DNA of 64,000 nucleotides from Vanilla planifolia (taxonomy: Eukaryota; Streptophyta; Magnoliopsida; Asparagales; Orchidaceae). The notes under the pieces are model-generated. The model saw nothing but the letters and a program-made list of their open reading frames with translations. It did no database searches and was not told the origin of the DNA. The translations under genes were made by a program, and so were the position numbers. Below are positions 1-11,859 of this stretch, one piece after another; positions within the stretch are counted from its first letter, which is position 1, and each line of letters begins with the position of its first letter. The stretch spans positions 1,007,001-1,071,000 of the forward strand of contig JAIUJO010000089.1 in assembly GCA_023846275.1 (NCBI GenBank). The letters run 5' to 3'.

Positions 1-3000
1 TTCTTGTTCTTCTTCTTCTTCTTCTTCTTCATCTTCTACTTCATCATCATCTTCTTCTTCTTCATCTTCTTCTTCGTCTTCTTCTTATTCTTCATCTTCT
101 TCTTCTTCTTCCTCTTCATCTTTTTTCTCGTCTTCTTCTTCTTGTTTATCTTATTCTTCTTCTTTTTCTTCTTCTTCTTCTTCTTTTGCTTCTACCTCCT
201 CTTCTTCTTCTTCTTCTTCTTCTTCTGCTGCTTCTGCTTCTTTTTCTTCTACTACTGCTTCTTATTCTTCTAATTCTACTTCTTTTTCATCTATTTCATC
301 TATTTCATCCTCTTCTTCTGCTAATTCTTCTTCTTTTTCATCATCATCATCATCATCTTCTTCTTCTTCTTATATGACTTCTTCTCCTTCTTCTTATACT
401 TGTTCTTATTCTTGTTCTTCCTCTTCTACATCATCTTCCACTTCTTTCTCTTCCTCTTCTTCCTCTTCTCATTCTTCTTCATTTTTTCCTTCTCATTCTC
501 CTTCTCCTTCTCCTCCTTCTCTTTCTACTTCTCCTTCACCTCTACTCCATTTCCTCCTTGTCCTTCTCCTTCTCCTACTCTTTGTTGTTGTTGCTCTTCT
601 TCTTCTTATACTTTTTCTTCTTTTTCTTCTTTTTCTTCTACTTATTTTTTATTTCTTCTTTCTTATTTCTTCCTTCTCCTTTCTTATTTCTTCTTCCTTC
701 TTAGTTCTTCCCTCTTGCTTCTTCCTTCTTGCTTCCTTCTTCCTTCTTCCCTCTACCTTCTTTCATCTCCCTTTTTCCTCTTCCTCTTCCTCTTCCTCTT
801 CCCCTTCCACTTCTTCTTCTTCTTCTTTCTCTATTTCTTCATCTTCTTCCTCTTCTTCTTCTTCTTCTTCATTCATTCTTCTTACTTCTTTCATTTTTTG
901 ATATTTTTCTTCCACTTGTTCCAATTCTTGTTCCAATTCTTTTCTTCTTCTTCCTCTTCTTCTTCTTCTTCTTTTACATCTTCTTTTTCTTCTCGTTCTC
1001 CTTCTCCTTCTCTTTCTTGTCCTTCACCTTCTCGTTCTCCTTCTCCTTCTCCTTCTCCATCTCCTTCTCCACGTTCTCTTTCTTCTTCTCCTTCTGCTTC
1101 TCCTTTTGCATCCCCTTCATTTTCTCCTCCTCCTCCTCTTCCCCCTCCTCCTCTTCCTCTTCCTTCTCATCCTCCTCTTACTTGTCCTTCTCTTTCCCAT
1201 TCTCACTCTTCTTCTCCTTCTCCTCCACCCCTCCTTCTCATTCTCCTTCTCCTTCTCCCTCTCCTTTCTTCTTTCCTCCTACTTCTTCAATATTCCTTTT
1301 TGTTTCTTCCTTCCCCTTTCCTCCTTCTCCCTTCTTCCTTCTTCGTACTTTCTTCTTCCTTCTTACTTCTTCTTTCCTCATTCTTCCTTCTTCCTTGTTC
1401 CTTCTTCCTTCTTCTTACTTATTTCTTCTTTTTCCTTCTTTCTCATTTATTCTTTCTTCTCCTTTCTACTTCTTTCTTCTTATTTCTTATTCTTTCTTGC
1501 TTTGTCTTTAATTCCTCTTCTTTTTCTCTTCTTTTTGCTATTCATTCATTCTTCTTCTTCATTTTTCTTTATTCTCTATTCTTTCTTTTTTCTTTTTTGT
1601 TCTTTTTGTTTTGCACTTCCTTCCTCCTTCCTCCTTCCTCCATCCTCCTTCCTTCTTCCTTCTTCCTTCATCCTTTTTCCTATTTCATTCTACATTCTTC
1701 TTTCTTCCTTCTTCCATTTTCCTTCTTCCTTCTTCTTTCTTCTTTCTTCATTCTTCTTCTTTCTTCTTCTTTCTTCAACTTTCTTCTTCTTTCTATCTTC
1801 TTCTTTCTTTCTTCTTCTTTCCTCTTCCTCTTCTTTTTCTTTTTCTTCTTCTTCTTCTTCTTCTTCTTCTTCTTCTCTTCGTTTGTCTTCTTCTTCTACT
1901 TCTTCTTTTTCTTCTTCTTCTTATTATTCTTCTTCTTCTTCATCTTTTTCCACTTCTTCTTCTTCTTTTACTTCTTCTTCCACTTCTTCTTCTTCTTATA
2001 ATTCTTCCCTTCACCCTCTTCTTCTTCTTCCTCTTCTTCATCTTCTTCCTTAACTTCTTCTTCCTCATCTCTTTATTTTTCTTCTTCTTCTTCCACTTCT
2101 TCCGCTTCTTCCTTTTCTTCTTCTGTCGCTTCTTCTTCTTCTTCCTCTTCTAATTCCTCTACTTCTTCTTCCTCTTCTTCATCTACTACATCTTCTTCTT
2201 CTTCTTCTTCCTCTTCTTTTTTGTCTTCATTTTTTTCTTATTCTTCTTCCTCCTCTTCTTCTTCTTTGACTACTTTTTATTTTTCTTTCTCTTCTTCTTC
2301 TTCATATTCTTATTCTTCTTCTTCTTCTTCTTCTTTTTCTTTGTCTTATTCTTCTTCTTATTCTTCTTCTCCATCTTCTCGTTCTTCTCCTTCTTCTTCC
2401 ACTTCTTCTTCTTCCTCTTCCTCTTCTTCTTCTTTTTCTTCTTCTACTTCTTATTCTACTACTTCATCTTCTTATTCTTATTCTTCTTCTTCTTCTTCTT
2501 CCTCCTCCTCTTCTTCTTCTTCTTCTTCCTCTTCTTCGTCCTCTTTTTCCTCTTCAACTTTTTCTTATTCTTCTTCCTCCTCTTCTACTTCTTTGACATC
2601 TTTTTCCTTTTCTTCCTCTTCTTCTTCTTCTTATTCTTATTCTCTTTCTTCTTTTCCTTTTTCTTCCTTTTATTCTTCTTCTTTTTCTTCTTGTTCTTCT
2701 TCTTCCCCTTCTTCTTCTTCTCCTTCCTCCTCATCTTCTTCTTCCTCTTCTCCTTCTTCTTCTTTCTCTTCTTCATCTTCTTCTTCTTCTTCTTCTACTT
2801 ATTCTTCTTCTTCTTCTCCTCCTTCTTCTTCTTATTGCTCATCTTCTTCTCCTTCTTCTTGTTGTTCTTTTTCTTCTTCTTCTTTTTCCTCTACTTCTTC
2901 TTCTTCTTCTTCTTCTTGTTCCTCTTCTTCGTCTTTTTTCTCTTCTTCTACTTCCATTTTTTCTTCTTGTTCTTCTTCTTCATCTTTCTATTCTTTCTCT

Positions 3001-3680
3001 TCTTTCTTATTCTTCTTCTTCCTCTTCTTCTTCCTCTACTTCTACTTCTTCTTCCTCTTCTTCATCTTCCTCCTTTTCTTCTTAGTCTTCTTCTTCCTCT
3101 TCTTTTTCTTGCTCTTCTTCTTTCTCATCTTTTTCTTCCTCTTCTTCTTCTTCTTCTTCTTCTTCTTCTTCCTTTTCTTCTTCTTCTTCCTCTTCTTCTT
3201 CTTCTTCTTCTCCTTCTTTTTCTTCTTCTACCACTTCTTCTTCTTCTTCCACTTCTTCGTCTTCTTCTTCTTCACCTTCTTCTTCTTTTTCTTGTTCTTC
3301 TTCTTCTTCTTCTTCTTCCTCCTCTTCTGCTTCTTCTACTTCTCTTACGTCTTCTTCTTCTTCTTGTTCTTCTTGTTCGTCTTCTTCTTCTTCTTCTTTT
3401 TCTTCTCTTCTTCTTCTTCTTCTTCTTCCAACTCTTCTTCTTCTTCTCCTTCTTCCTCTTCTTCCTCTTCCTCCTTTTCTTCTTCTTCTTATTCTTCTTC
3501 TTCTTCATCATCTTCTTCTTCTTCTCCTTCTTCTTCTAAATATAATTCTTCTTCTTGTTGTTCTTTTTCTTCTCTTTCTTCTTCTTCTTCTTCTCCTTCT
3601 TCTTCTTCTTCTTCTTCATCTTCTTCTATTCTTCTTCTTCTTCTTCTTCTTTTTCTACTTGTTCCTCTTCCTTTTCCCTA
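1..3680. repeat. Giant (TTC)n / (GAA)n polypyrimidine array
   Basis: Almost every base on the + strand is T or C, mainly TTC triplets with CTT/TCC/TTA/TCA variants. The tract runs from the window edge and so is longer than seen here. There are pure TTC runs (for example around 3,140-3,175 and 3,410-3,430) separated by diverged stretches richer in TTCC or CCTTCT, such as 1,000-1,260. Such mirror-symmetric purine/pyrimidine DNA is known to adopt triplex (H-DNA) structures. Long frames here encode only Ser/Phe/Leu on + or Lys/Glu/Arg on -, as expected of a triplet repeat, so no gene is called. Confidence 0.97.
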
Positions 3681-4050
3681 AACCTAAATTCCCACCCCAT
3701 ATCAAATCCTTAAACTTTGATCCCTAATCTCTTATGCATAATATGTAATCCTTAATCTAAAATTCCTAATACCTAATACCTATTCCTTATTCATTAATCT
3801 ATACACCCTAATCCCTTATTGCCACTAAATAATACCTAATCCCTAATCCTTTATCTAAATTCACTAAAATAATACCTAATAGCTCCCTCCCTAATCCCTA
3901 ATCCTTAATCCCTAATACTTAATCATTATTCCCTAATCCCACTCTCACTAATCTATAATCCATATTCTCTAATCACTAATTCCAAATCTCTCCCCCTTAA
4001 TCCCTAAACCCTATTCCCCAAACCCTAATCCCTAACCCCTAATCCCTAAT
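3681..4050. repeat. Degenerate telomere-like (CCCTAAT/CCCTAAA) block
   Basis: Dense but imperfect units of the form CCCTAAT, CCCTAAA, CCTTAAT and CCTAATA. The best-preserved stretch is at about 3,995-4,050, where CCCTAAA, CCCTAAT and CCCTAAC units follow one another. It sits between two (TTC)n blocks with the C-rich strand on +. CCCTAAA is the common plant telomere unit and CCCTAA the vertebrate-type unit used by some Asparagales; the mixture does not decide between them. The divergence says it is an old interstitial or subtelomeric array, not a live telomere end. Confidence 0.75.
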
Positions 4051-4698
4051 ATGTATCTTCTTGCTCTTCTTCTTTTTCTTCCTCCTCTTCTCTCTTCTTT
4101 CGGTTCTTCTTTTTCTTAACCTTCTTCTTCTTCTTTGTCATCGTCTTTTTTTATTCCTCCTCTTCTTCCTCATCTTCCTCTTATCCTTCTTCTTTTTCTT
4201 CTTCTTCCTCCTCCTCTTCTTCTCCTTCTTTTTCCTCTTCTTCATCTGCTTCTAATTCTTCTTCTTGTTCTTCTACTTCTTCTTCTTCCACTTCTTCTTC
4301 TTCTCCTTCTTCTTCATCTTCTTCTTCATCTTCTTCTTCCTCTTCTTCTTGTTGTTCATCTTCTTCTTTTTCTTCTTCTTTTTCTTATTCTATTTCTTCT
4401 TCTTCTTCTTCTTCTTCTTCTTCCTTTTATTCTTCTTCTTTTTCTTCCACTTCTCCTTCTTCTTCTCTTCTTCTTCTTCTTCAATTTCTTCTTCTTCTTC
4501 TTCTTTTTCCTTTTCTTCTTCTTCATATTCTTCTTCTACTTTTTTTCTTCTTCTATTCTTCTCCTTTTATTTCTCTTATTCTTCCTTTTCTTCCTATTCT
4601 TCTTCGTCTTCCTCTTCTTCTTCTTCTTTGTCATCATTTTCTTCTTCTTTTTCCTCTTCTTCAACATCTTCCACTTCTTCTTCTTCTTCTTCCTCCTC
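4051..4698. repeat. Second (TTC)n polypyrimidine block
   Basis: The T/C-only texture resumes directly after the telomere-like block and stops sharply at about 4,698, where ordinary mixed sequence begins. It has the same strand polarity as the first block, so the telomere-like segment probably lies inside one larger array. Confidence 0.95.
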
Positions 4699-4929
4699 GA
4701 TCACTAAGCTAACTTCCTCTCAAACTAAACTCCCTTTGGACTAGTGCAAAGATTCATTCTAAGGAATTGAAGAAAAGCTTCTTTTTATATCGTTCGTGCC
4801 ATTTCTCTTCCCTAGTCATCCCTTTTGCTTTGGCAGCAAACGTCAGGAGTCAAAAACATCAAAAGAAGGACATTTGATTATGAATTCACCATCCCTTGAA
4901 GACCTACTCACTTTCTGCCACTTCAATCG

Positions 4930-5510
4930 ATTCTACTATGACTGAGCCGTCTTTGAAACTTCTTGACCCGAAGACCCCGAAAAACATTTGGTAGGTTGTG
5001 TTCCTTCAACACTCTGTTCAACGACCTTTTCTCGATCACTAGCTGATTAGAACAAACTGATGTAATTTGCTCGGTAAAACGCTTTGACATAGAGGAACTG
5101 TAACTGCCAAAGGAGACAAAAATAATTGAAAAAAGGCGATAATATGAAGAAGAATCCACCTTCATAATCCAATCGACGACATTCTTTTTTACGGATGTCC
5201 AAAGACCCTCTTATTAATCGGTGGGCATATTCCTTTGCCGGAGTATGCTCAAATTCTTTCTTTAGCAATGCAAACAGGCATTCTTCGGAGTGCGATGAGC
5301 AAAGAAGGAAGGAATCCCGGAAAAAAGAAGTTTTTTGCTCGCATATTTTTCCAAGCCCACTCCATTGAGCTTTCTGATTAATGCCCAGCTCCTTGTCCAC
5401 GTCAAAAACAAGGATGCTGTTGTTATCCTCGGCACAGAAAAGGATGGAAGATGCGTAGTCCCAACTAACTTCAATTGTAGCTAGATCGGAGATATAACAG
5501 GCATTACTTT
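4930..5510 (-). pseudogene. CYCD: D-type cyclin (CYCD) exon, broken
   Basis: Read on the minus strand from about 5,505 the frame gives WDYASSILFCAEDNNSILVF, the N-terminal 'LLCAEDNSSI' signature of plant D cyclins. It continues to SEECLFALLKKEFEHTPAKE and YAHRLIRGSLDIRKKE, the start of the cyclin box. After that the frame slips by one, because DWIMKVDSSSYYR (the 'DWIlKV..yY' motif of the box) is read in the next frame and then decays around 5,100. Family members bind CDKA and drive G1/S entry. Here there is no in-frame ATG close upstream, the cyclin box is cut short and no later exons are visible, so the copy is a pseudogene or gene fragment. Its base composition is less AT-rich than its flanks. 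The 53-bp repeat array lies on its upstream side. Confidence 0.75.
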
Positions 5511-5650
5511 CCTTACGGTTGGAGAAGTGCTTTCTTCTCCTTCTACTGTGGGGACTTCCTCTATCATAGACGAGCCCAGAGGTAGAGCTTCCTCATTGTG
5601 TGTAGGCTCTCTGGAGAAATGGTAGAGGGAAAGAGAAGAGGGAAGAATAT

Positions 5651-5812
5651 GATGGACAAGATAAAGACTGTTGTATATATGGAAGAAGAAGAGTTGCTGA
5701 AGTGATGGACAGGATAAAGACTACTGCATATATGGTAAAAGAAGAGTTGCTGAAGTGATGGACAGGATAAAGACTGTTGCATATATGGAAGAAGAAGAGT
5801 TGCTGAAGTGAT
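5651..5812. repeat. 53-bp tandem repeat, three units
   Basis: Units start at 5,651, 5,704 and 5,757, each beginning GATGGACA(A/G)GATAAAGACT and ending GAGTTGCTGAAGT. They differ at only a few positions. A truncated fourth start (GATGGATGCTG) follows at 5,810. The array lies upstream of the minus-strand cyclin relic. Confidence 0.9.
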
Positions 5813-5859
5813 GGATGCTGAAGCTTTAGGGTAACTAAGGAGGGTGGAAAAGGAGGTGA

Positions 5860-8800
5860 CTTTTGTTAAAGGGATATTTAGTTAAGCCTTACCGAAAATG
5901 ATGAGTTTATGATTTGATTATGGAAATATAATTACACGAATCATGTAGATTTTAAATAAACTTTATAGTGCTACTAGGAAATTCTTCAGTATCTAAAACT
6001 AGACTATTGTTTGGATAATTTGTCTCACATGAGATTTAATTTAACTAGTATTTAAAAACAAAGAAATTATCATATATATAATTGTTAGTCTTTATGCCTA
6101 ACAATTTAATTTTATCATAAAAAATCTTTAAATTTGGTTTTATGTGACTATGTACAACTTCGACCGTTAACCTTTGCTCCAAACAAACCTAAAATTGAGT
6201 TCCGATTAAATATCGGTTGGTTTAAAACTGTTATCTTTCAATATCATATAATATTATTTAACAACATAAATTATTTTTTTAATTTACTAGAACTTATAAA
6301 CTCACATGTAAAACAAAGTAGATGTTACATAAGTTTTAATTTATATAGATGTCAAATATAACAAAGTCAAAAGGTATAACAAAACATAATTTGGATGACT
6401 TTAAGTACAAAAAAAATATAAATAACTTATTTTTTGACTATATGAATATTTTTGGATAATTTTACATAACATATTTGGTACACTTTTTAAGTTTTGCTTA
6501 TTGATATTGTTTAAATGGAAAGGTATTGAATTATAAACATAAATAGGGAATATAACCCACAAGTTACATGTTACTTTTTATGCTTTCAGTTGAGCCAAAA
6601 AAAATTTTGTTGAAGAAGATTGTAGGAAAAAAATATTTATTTTTTTTATAGTGGTATTCTTTTTTTAATAACATAAATTATGGAGAATTAAAATCTTTGA
6701 ATAGTCCTAACCCATAACTAAACTTATAAATTTATATAGTATATTAGCCCAATCTTGATCCAAAATTATAATGAAATAGTTTTTTTATACAATTTTATTT
6801 ACCCTAAATAAATTTTGATTATATCAATTTCTTGTTGTATTACAAAAAAAACTCCTCTTTCGTATGACTTAAATTCAAACAAAAGGTTGTCAACATTTTA
6901 ATAATATAGATACATTTATAAAATAAACGAGACATTGGTTCAATAAAATATAATTATGATCTCATCTATAAGGATAACATGTGTAAGCTCAAGATAAGCA
7001 AAAGAATATAGCCCTTTTTAGGGATAGATAGCTCATAAGTTTTAATATATCATTAGCAAAAAAAGAAAGAACATCTTCAATAATATCTTTGTGCATATAA
7101 GAAGGTGAAAGATAAGGCTCAAAATAACGTTCATTATCTTGCATTTGATCAATAAGTGTACGTTATATGAGAATATATAATAGCTATAGAAGTTTTGGAA
7201 TGAGCTTAGAAGATAAAAAAATGATCTTAACATTAGTAGACATAATAAGATTAGTTTGGGTGGGAATTATCTTGGATTGTTGAAAGTAGTGACAATTATA
7301 ATATCCTTAGGGTATAAGGATGAAGTAAAGTAATGAAAAGGCTAGGTTTGAGAAAAAAAAATAGAAGGAGAACTTAGTTAGGTTTGAAGAGGTTCAGAAA
7401 AAAATAGACATGATATTTTTGTAAAAAATAGACGTGCAAAATTATAGTTAAAAAGCTAATATTGATACCTTGCATAATATATTTATCTTTATTTATTAAC
7501 TACATAAATATAATACATGTTTACAATTATAATAAACTCAAAAAAATTAATGATCATAAGAAAGTTATATTAAACATTAATGAATGTAATATACACAAAT
7601 GTATTGTTGGAAAGTTAGATAATAGACATGCACAATTTGTTAGAAAATCCTGTTAATCATTTTGTATCACTAATAATAAACCGTCATATGCAAAACTATG
7701 ATTTTTAATAGTTTATATCACAAACACGTTAATGCAATGTAAGGATAATGATCTATAAGTAGCTAAGCTCATACAATTTTTATGTCTCATAAAGCTTCGT
7801 TTCTTTATCTTGATTAGTATTTAAGAAAAAAAATTACTCAAAGGTAAATTAAAACCTCATGGAATAATTATTACTAGGGTTTTATAAGTATTAGGCAATA
7901 GATACAAAAAAAGCACATAGTATATGATCAATCAAAATACTACAATACAAATTAATATAATGTTAACAAAAGTTTCACATACAATATTGCACGATGGAAT
8001 GTCTCTAAACTTTTGAACATATAATGGTTATGCTATAGAAGGAAAAAAATATTAATGTAAGTGTTTTCCAAAAAGTTCTAAATCTCTATAATAGATGTAT
8101 GTATATTAAGATCATTAAGCCCAAATAATCAACCCTTCAAATCAACAAGTAAAATGTCCTCCTAAAAAATGTGTGTAAAGAAAAATGTCCTCCAAACTCT
8201 TTCAAAACACTCTAAAATAAGTATTATAGCATTCCTACAACAACAATAGCAATCTCTAATTGATACAATGTAAGAAAAAAGGCAAACAAGTAACAAAATG
8301 TAGTGGACAAAAAGCACGATAATCAAGTCAACATTGATTGCAATTTGGAAATTGCAAAGTGAATCTATGATATAAATCTATTATGAAATGGTTTATAGCA
8401 TTCTTCCCTCGTGGTCAATCATGTTCTTATCCATCATGATTGCCCCTTACTTTGTAAAAGTCTAAGTGAAGAATTGTTGGATGACTTTACATCCCTATTT
8501 TTGTCAGGAAGACAATGCACAATGAAAGACAGAGTAAGGAAAATGGCATGAGCAAGATGCAACCCATAACATAAATGCATATGGTATTAGGGATTAAAGG
8601 GGGGTTTAGTCGGTTAATGTCAAAAGATTAGTTTAAAATGGCATTAAGGTTTGAGCACTCTTGATAATGAATTCTTCAAATGGTTTTTATTTGATAATTA
8701 TTTTTACAAATAAAGACGAGCTTTTGAAAATATTTTTTTAAGAAAATATTTTTTGTTAAATGCATTTTATGTGATAATAAAAATGAATTATAAAAAGTTA

Positions 8801-10380
8801 TTTATTAAATTTTTGATATTTTGATGCTAAAAAGGATGACGTAACTTCAAGAAATAATTGTCAAAATCAAAACTAATCTTTTAAGAGTTTTCATTTCAAT
8901 AAAGAAGTAGCAACAGGGACTTGTTTGATAATATTTTGTGAAGAAATGAATCAAAATTTAATTTTATTATAGTCTAAAGTTCTTAGATTTTTACAATCGT
9001 AGAGAAATAATATAGTTGGATCATTGTTGTTCAAAAGAAAAACAAGAAACCCAAATTATGGGCATATATTGGGGAAATGATATGCAAATTGAAGACATAT
9101 TTTGTAGGAGGAAGATGAGAATCATACGGATGATTATCTCTAAATATAGTTATTTTATAGAAATTGTTTGAATGAGATTGTTGAGTGTTAACTTGATCCA
9201 TTCACTTATCTTTCTTATTTTCTCTAACCTATTTAAACCATCTCTTTCACAAATCAAACAATTTAAGTTAGTTAAGTTTTGTCCTTAGGCCAAGTTGTCT
9301 TCTCGATAAGCTGTCTTCGAGTAAGTTCTCTTCTTTGCCAATTGTTTTTATTTCTTTTTCCTTGTTATATGATCTCAAATTTACTCGGTGGGTGAATGTT
9401 GGTCAACTTCAAAACAAATATTTAGTTGATTTAATATTGTTAATTTTACATATAATAGTCATAGATATAGCGTTATTATGAAATATTTTGATTTGAAGTT
9501 GGTTTAGGAAATTCAAGTTAAATTTAGTTCAAATCTTAATTTTACAAAATAATAAAGAAAAAAAAGACTATCATGAAGCCATTGGAGGACACGAATTTTG
9601 TTGTATTATGATATTTACATTTATATTTAATCTCCATGAACTAGATGACTTCAAAGAATATAGTTTATATTAAGTTTAAAAAATATTATTTAATTTGAGA
9701 TTTAACTTAGTCTAATTTTTTTATTAAAGTATAGTATTTTATTATTAACAATAATTTAATTATGTGTAGTGCAGTTGGTATTGCAAACAATGCTCCATAA
9801 TTTTTGAGGATCTTAGGAATTGGATTGAAATCTTTGAATTCAACAATCATATTTTTCTATCAAAGTTAACTAAGTACATTTTCCTTGCAACTCTTTTAGC
9901 ACATGCAATAACAACTTGGTTGGTTCTCACTTGTTGAGTCTTTACCTACAAACTTGGAAAAACTGTTATCATGCAAAAAGTCAATGGATCAAAGAAGCAC
10001 GATGCAAACTTATGTGGTGACAAAACTTTGATTATTATATATTTTATGTATGACTTTCGTAGAAAACATCAAATGAATTCAATGATTCTATTGATAAGAT
10101 CTTCTTGTGAAGTTAATCTCATCATAGATAATCCAAACAAAATGAGACTAACAATCAACCATTTTAGATCTATGTTCCATAAAATGTCAATATAAACATT
10201 AGCTATGTTCCTACTTTCTAATTATTTATGTAAAATTTTTATCACCCTTGAAAAGTTTCATTTTTTTTAAGACCAAACGCATGAAAAATCTACTATATTT
10301 AAAATTATAGTCATAATACAAAAAATGTTTTATAGAATTAAAAACAAATTTAGAATTAGTACTACATCTACATAAAACAT
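5860..10380. other. AT-rich intergenic DNA without recognisable genes
   Basis: Strongly A/T-rich sequence with many homopolymer runs. Only short chance frames occur (for example 6,134-6,361 and 9,971-10,195 on +), none with a domain or motif I can name. I see no repeat structure or RNA gene that I can support. Confidence 0.6.
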
Positions 10381-10384
10381 AGCA

Positions 10385-10524
10385 TCAATGGACTCCTGTT
10401 TGCTTTTAGATTATTAACTACCATTGCTCTCGTCAAGAATCCATCAGAACCAGCTCTACGTTCTCTTGCCCACCTTGTAGAGGCTTTTAAGAACAACTAC
10501 TCTACCAAATCCATATTAAATAGA
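10385..10524 (+). other. Unnamed exon-like open frame
   Basis: A frame without an ATG reads INGLLFAFRLLTTIALVKNP, then SEPALRSLAHLVEAFKNNYS and TKSILNR, ending in a TAG stop. The composition (amphipathic, Leu/Ala-rich, helix-like) is far more protein-like than the surrounding AT-rich DNA. It resembles a helical-repeat (ARM/HEAT-like) segment, but I cannot name a family. It could be a terminal exon or a relic. The kinesin-like exon about 0.7 kb away is on the opposite strand, so the two are not one gene. Confidence 0.3.
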
Positions 10525-11164
10525 TAGCAAATATTTCTTTCATTGTAATTTCAAACCCTTAAACACCTTTGAAGATCTTCTCACTGCTACACAGCAACTA
10601 CCGACGTAGATCAAGGTGCCCTCCTCCCCTGGAGTACCATGGTAAAGGGGGATAAACAAAAAAGTTATATCCTTTTAACAACAATTCTATACAAAGATTA
10701 AACTAATTAAGCATCATGCACCAGCTCATCTTTCTTTTGATTAGCTATCTGTCATCGAAAAGATCATCTTCATAACCAATTTTGCCATTCTGATCCTTAC
10801 ATGCTGCTGTTTATTCCTCTGAAAAAATAACTTCCAGTGATTCCTTGCATCGATATACGCAGAGAAAAAAATCAATGAAATGCTTAAAAAAATTTCCCGA
10901 GGCCAATGCATACTTAAAACCTATCTCTCTCAAATACTACGTACGAATTATTCAACAACTTTTTCAAGTCAATTCAAATAAAATTATCCCTAAAGAAAAA
11001 CGACTAACCAGCAAAGGGAAAGATTATATGCAATCACACCCCCAAAACCTAAATCGAGAAACCGTATCACTACACTGTATCTTCAGATAGAAAGATGCAC
11101 TAATCTAGGATGAAGCCAAACAACAAAGAAAGGCCTCAACGACGAAAATGATTAGAAACGCCAT

Positions 11165-11370
11165 TTTGGGGGAGATTTACCCGTTTCTTGGTCTTCTAAA
11201 ATAATCGAATCATGATCACCCTTGGATGTCGAAAAGGAAATCTGAGAAGGATCCCTGGAGAACTGCCTCTTGGATTCAGTGAAGGATCTGATGTTGGCGA
11301 CAACCCGGACTGTCGTCCGCGAAGTGAACTTTGACCTCGCAAGTTTCCCTGTACACCAACTGGATTCCAT
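11165..11370 (-). CDS. Kinesin-like first exon (partial, possibly KIN-10 type)
   Basis: A minus-strand ATG at 11,370 opens a frame starting MESSWCTGKLARSKFTSRTT, followed by VRVVANIRSFTESKRQFSRD. 'VRVVAxIR.F' is the usual first beta-strand of kinesin motor domains (V-R-V-x-x-R-I/V-R), and the preceding basic Ser/Thr-rich leader is typical of plant kinesins. The frame runs on to about ILEDQETG, where ACG|GGTAAAT could be a donor site. No P-loop (GxxxxGKT) or later motor exon is visible at lower coordinates, so this is a first exon of a gene that is lost or has very distant exons. The block is clearly richer in G+C than its flanks. The KIN-10 assignment is a guess, and another plant protein is possible. 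Confidence 0.35.
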
Positions 11371-11752
11371 GCCTTACAGCCGTTGACGGCTGAAACTCGC
11401 CGAAGGGATAGCCACAGGTAAATAGAAGCCTTCCATTCCAAACAGTGGAGAGAGAGGAGGGTTAGTGATTGTTGTTGGAGAAGGCGGAGTGGCACGTTTT
11501 AGGGTTCCTAGTTTCCAAATTGTTTAGCCGTCTGAGTTCTTGCCCAAAATTTGAATCCAAAACTGTATCGTGGTTTGTGGGATAGACATATTTTATTTGC
11601 AAAAAAAAAGACTTTTTTGTTGTTTCAAAATAAAAAAAATTAAAAAAAGAATATCTTCTTTTGTAACTCATAAATGGTGTTGAAAAAGTTTAAGAATAAA
11701 ATGTAGATTGTAGGATAACCTTACATTTTCTAAGAAAATATCTTTTACTCAT

Positions 11753-11853
11753 AAAATTTCTTGAATCATTGAATTCATTTTTTTTATATTTTATAGCTTA
11801 TTTTGATATATTAAATTTATGTTTAACTATAAAGATTAGAGTTCATGTGATAG
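11753..11853. repeat. R1 short dispersed repeat, copy 1
   Basis: About 95-100 bp beginning ATAAAATTTCTTGAATCATT and ending at TATAAAGATTAGAGTTCA. It matches 38,856-38,950 almost throughout in the same orientation. It lies about 250 bp to the right of the G+C-rich kinesin-like block. Confidence 0.8.
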
Positions 11854-11859
11854 TTATAT

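Noticed and set aside
4-3681. Long open frames of 60-530 codons on both strands in the first 4.7 kb
   Set aside because: They are translations of TTC/GAA triplets (poly Ser/Phe/Leu or Lys/Glu/Arg) with no domain, and frames on the same strand overlap freely.
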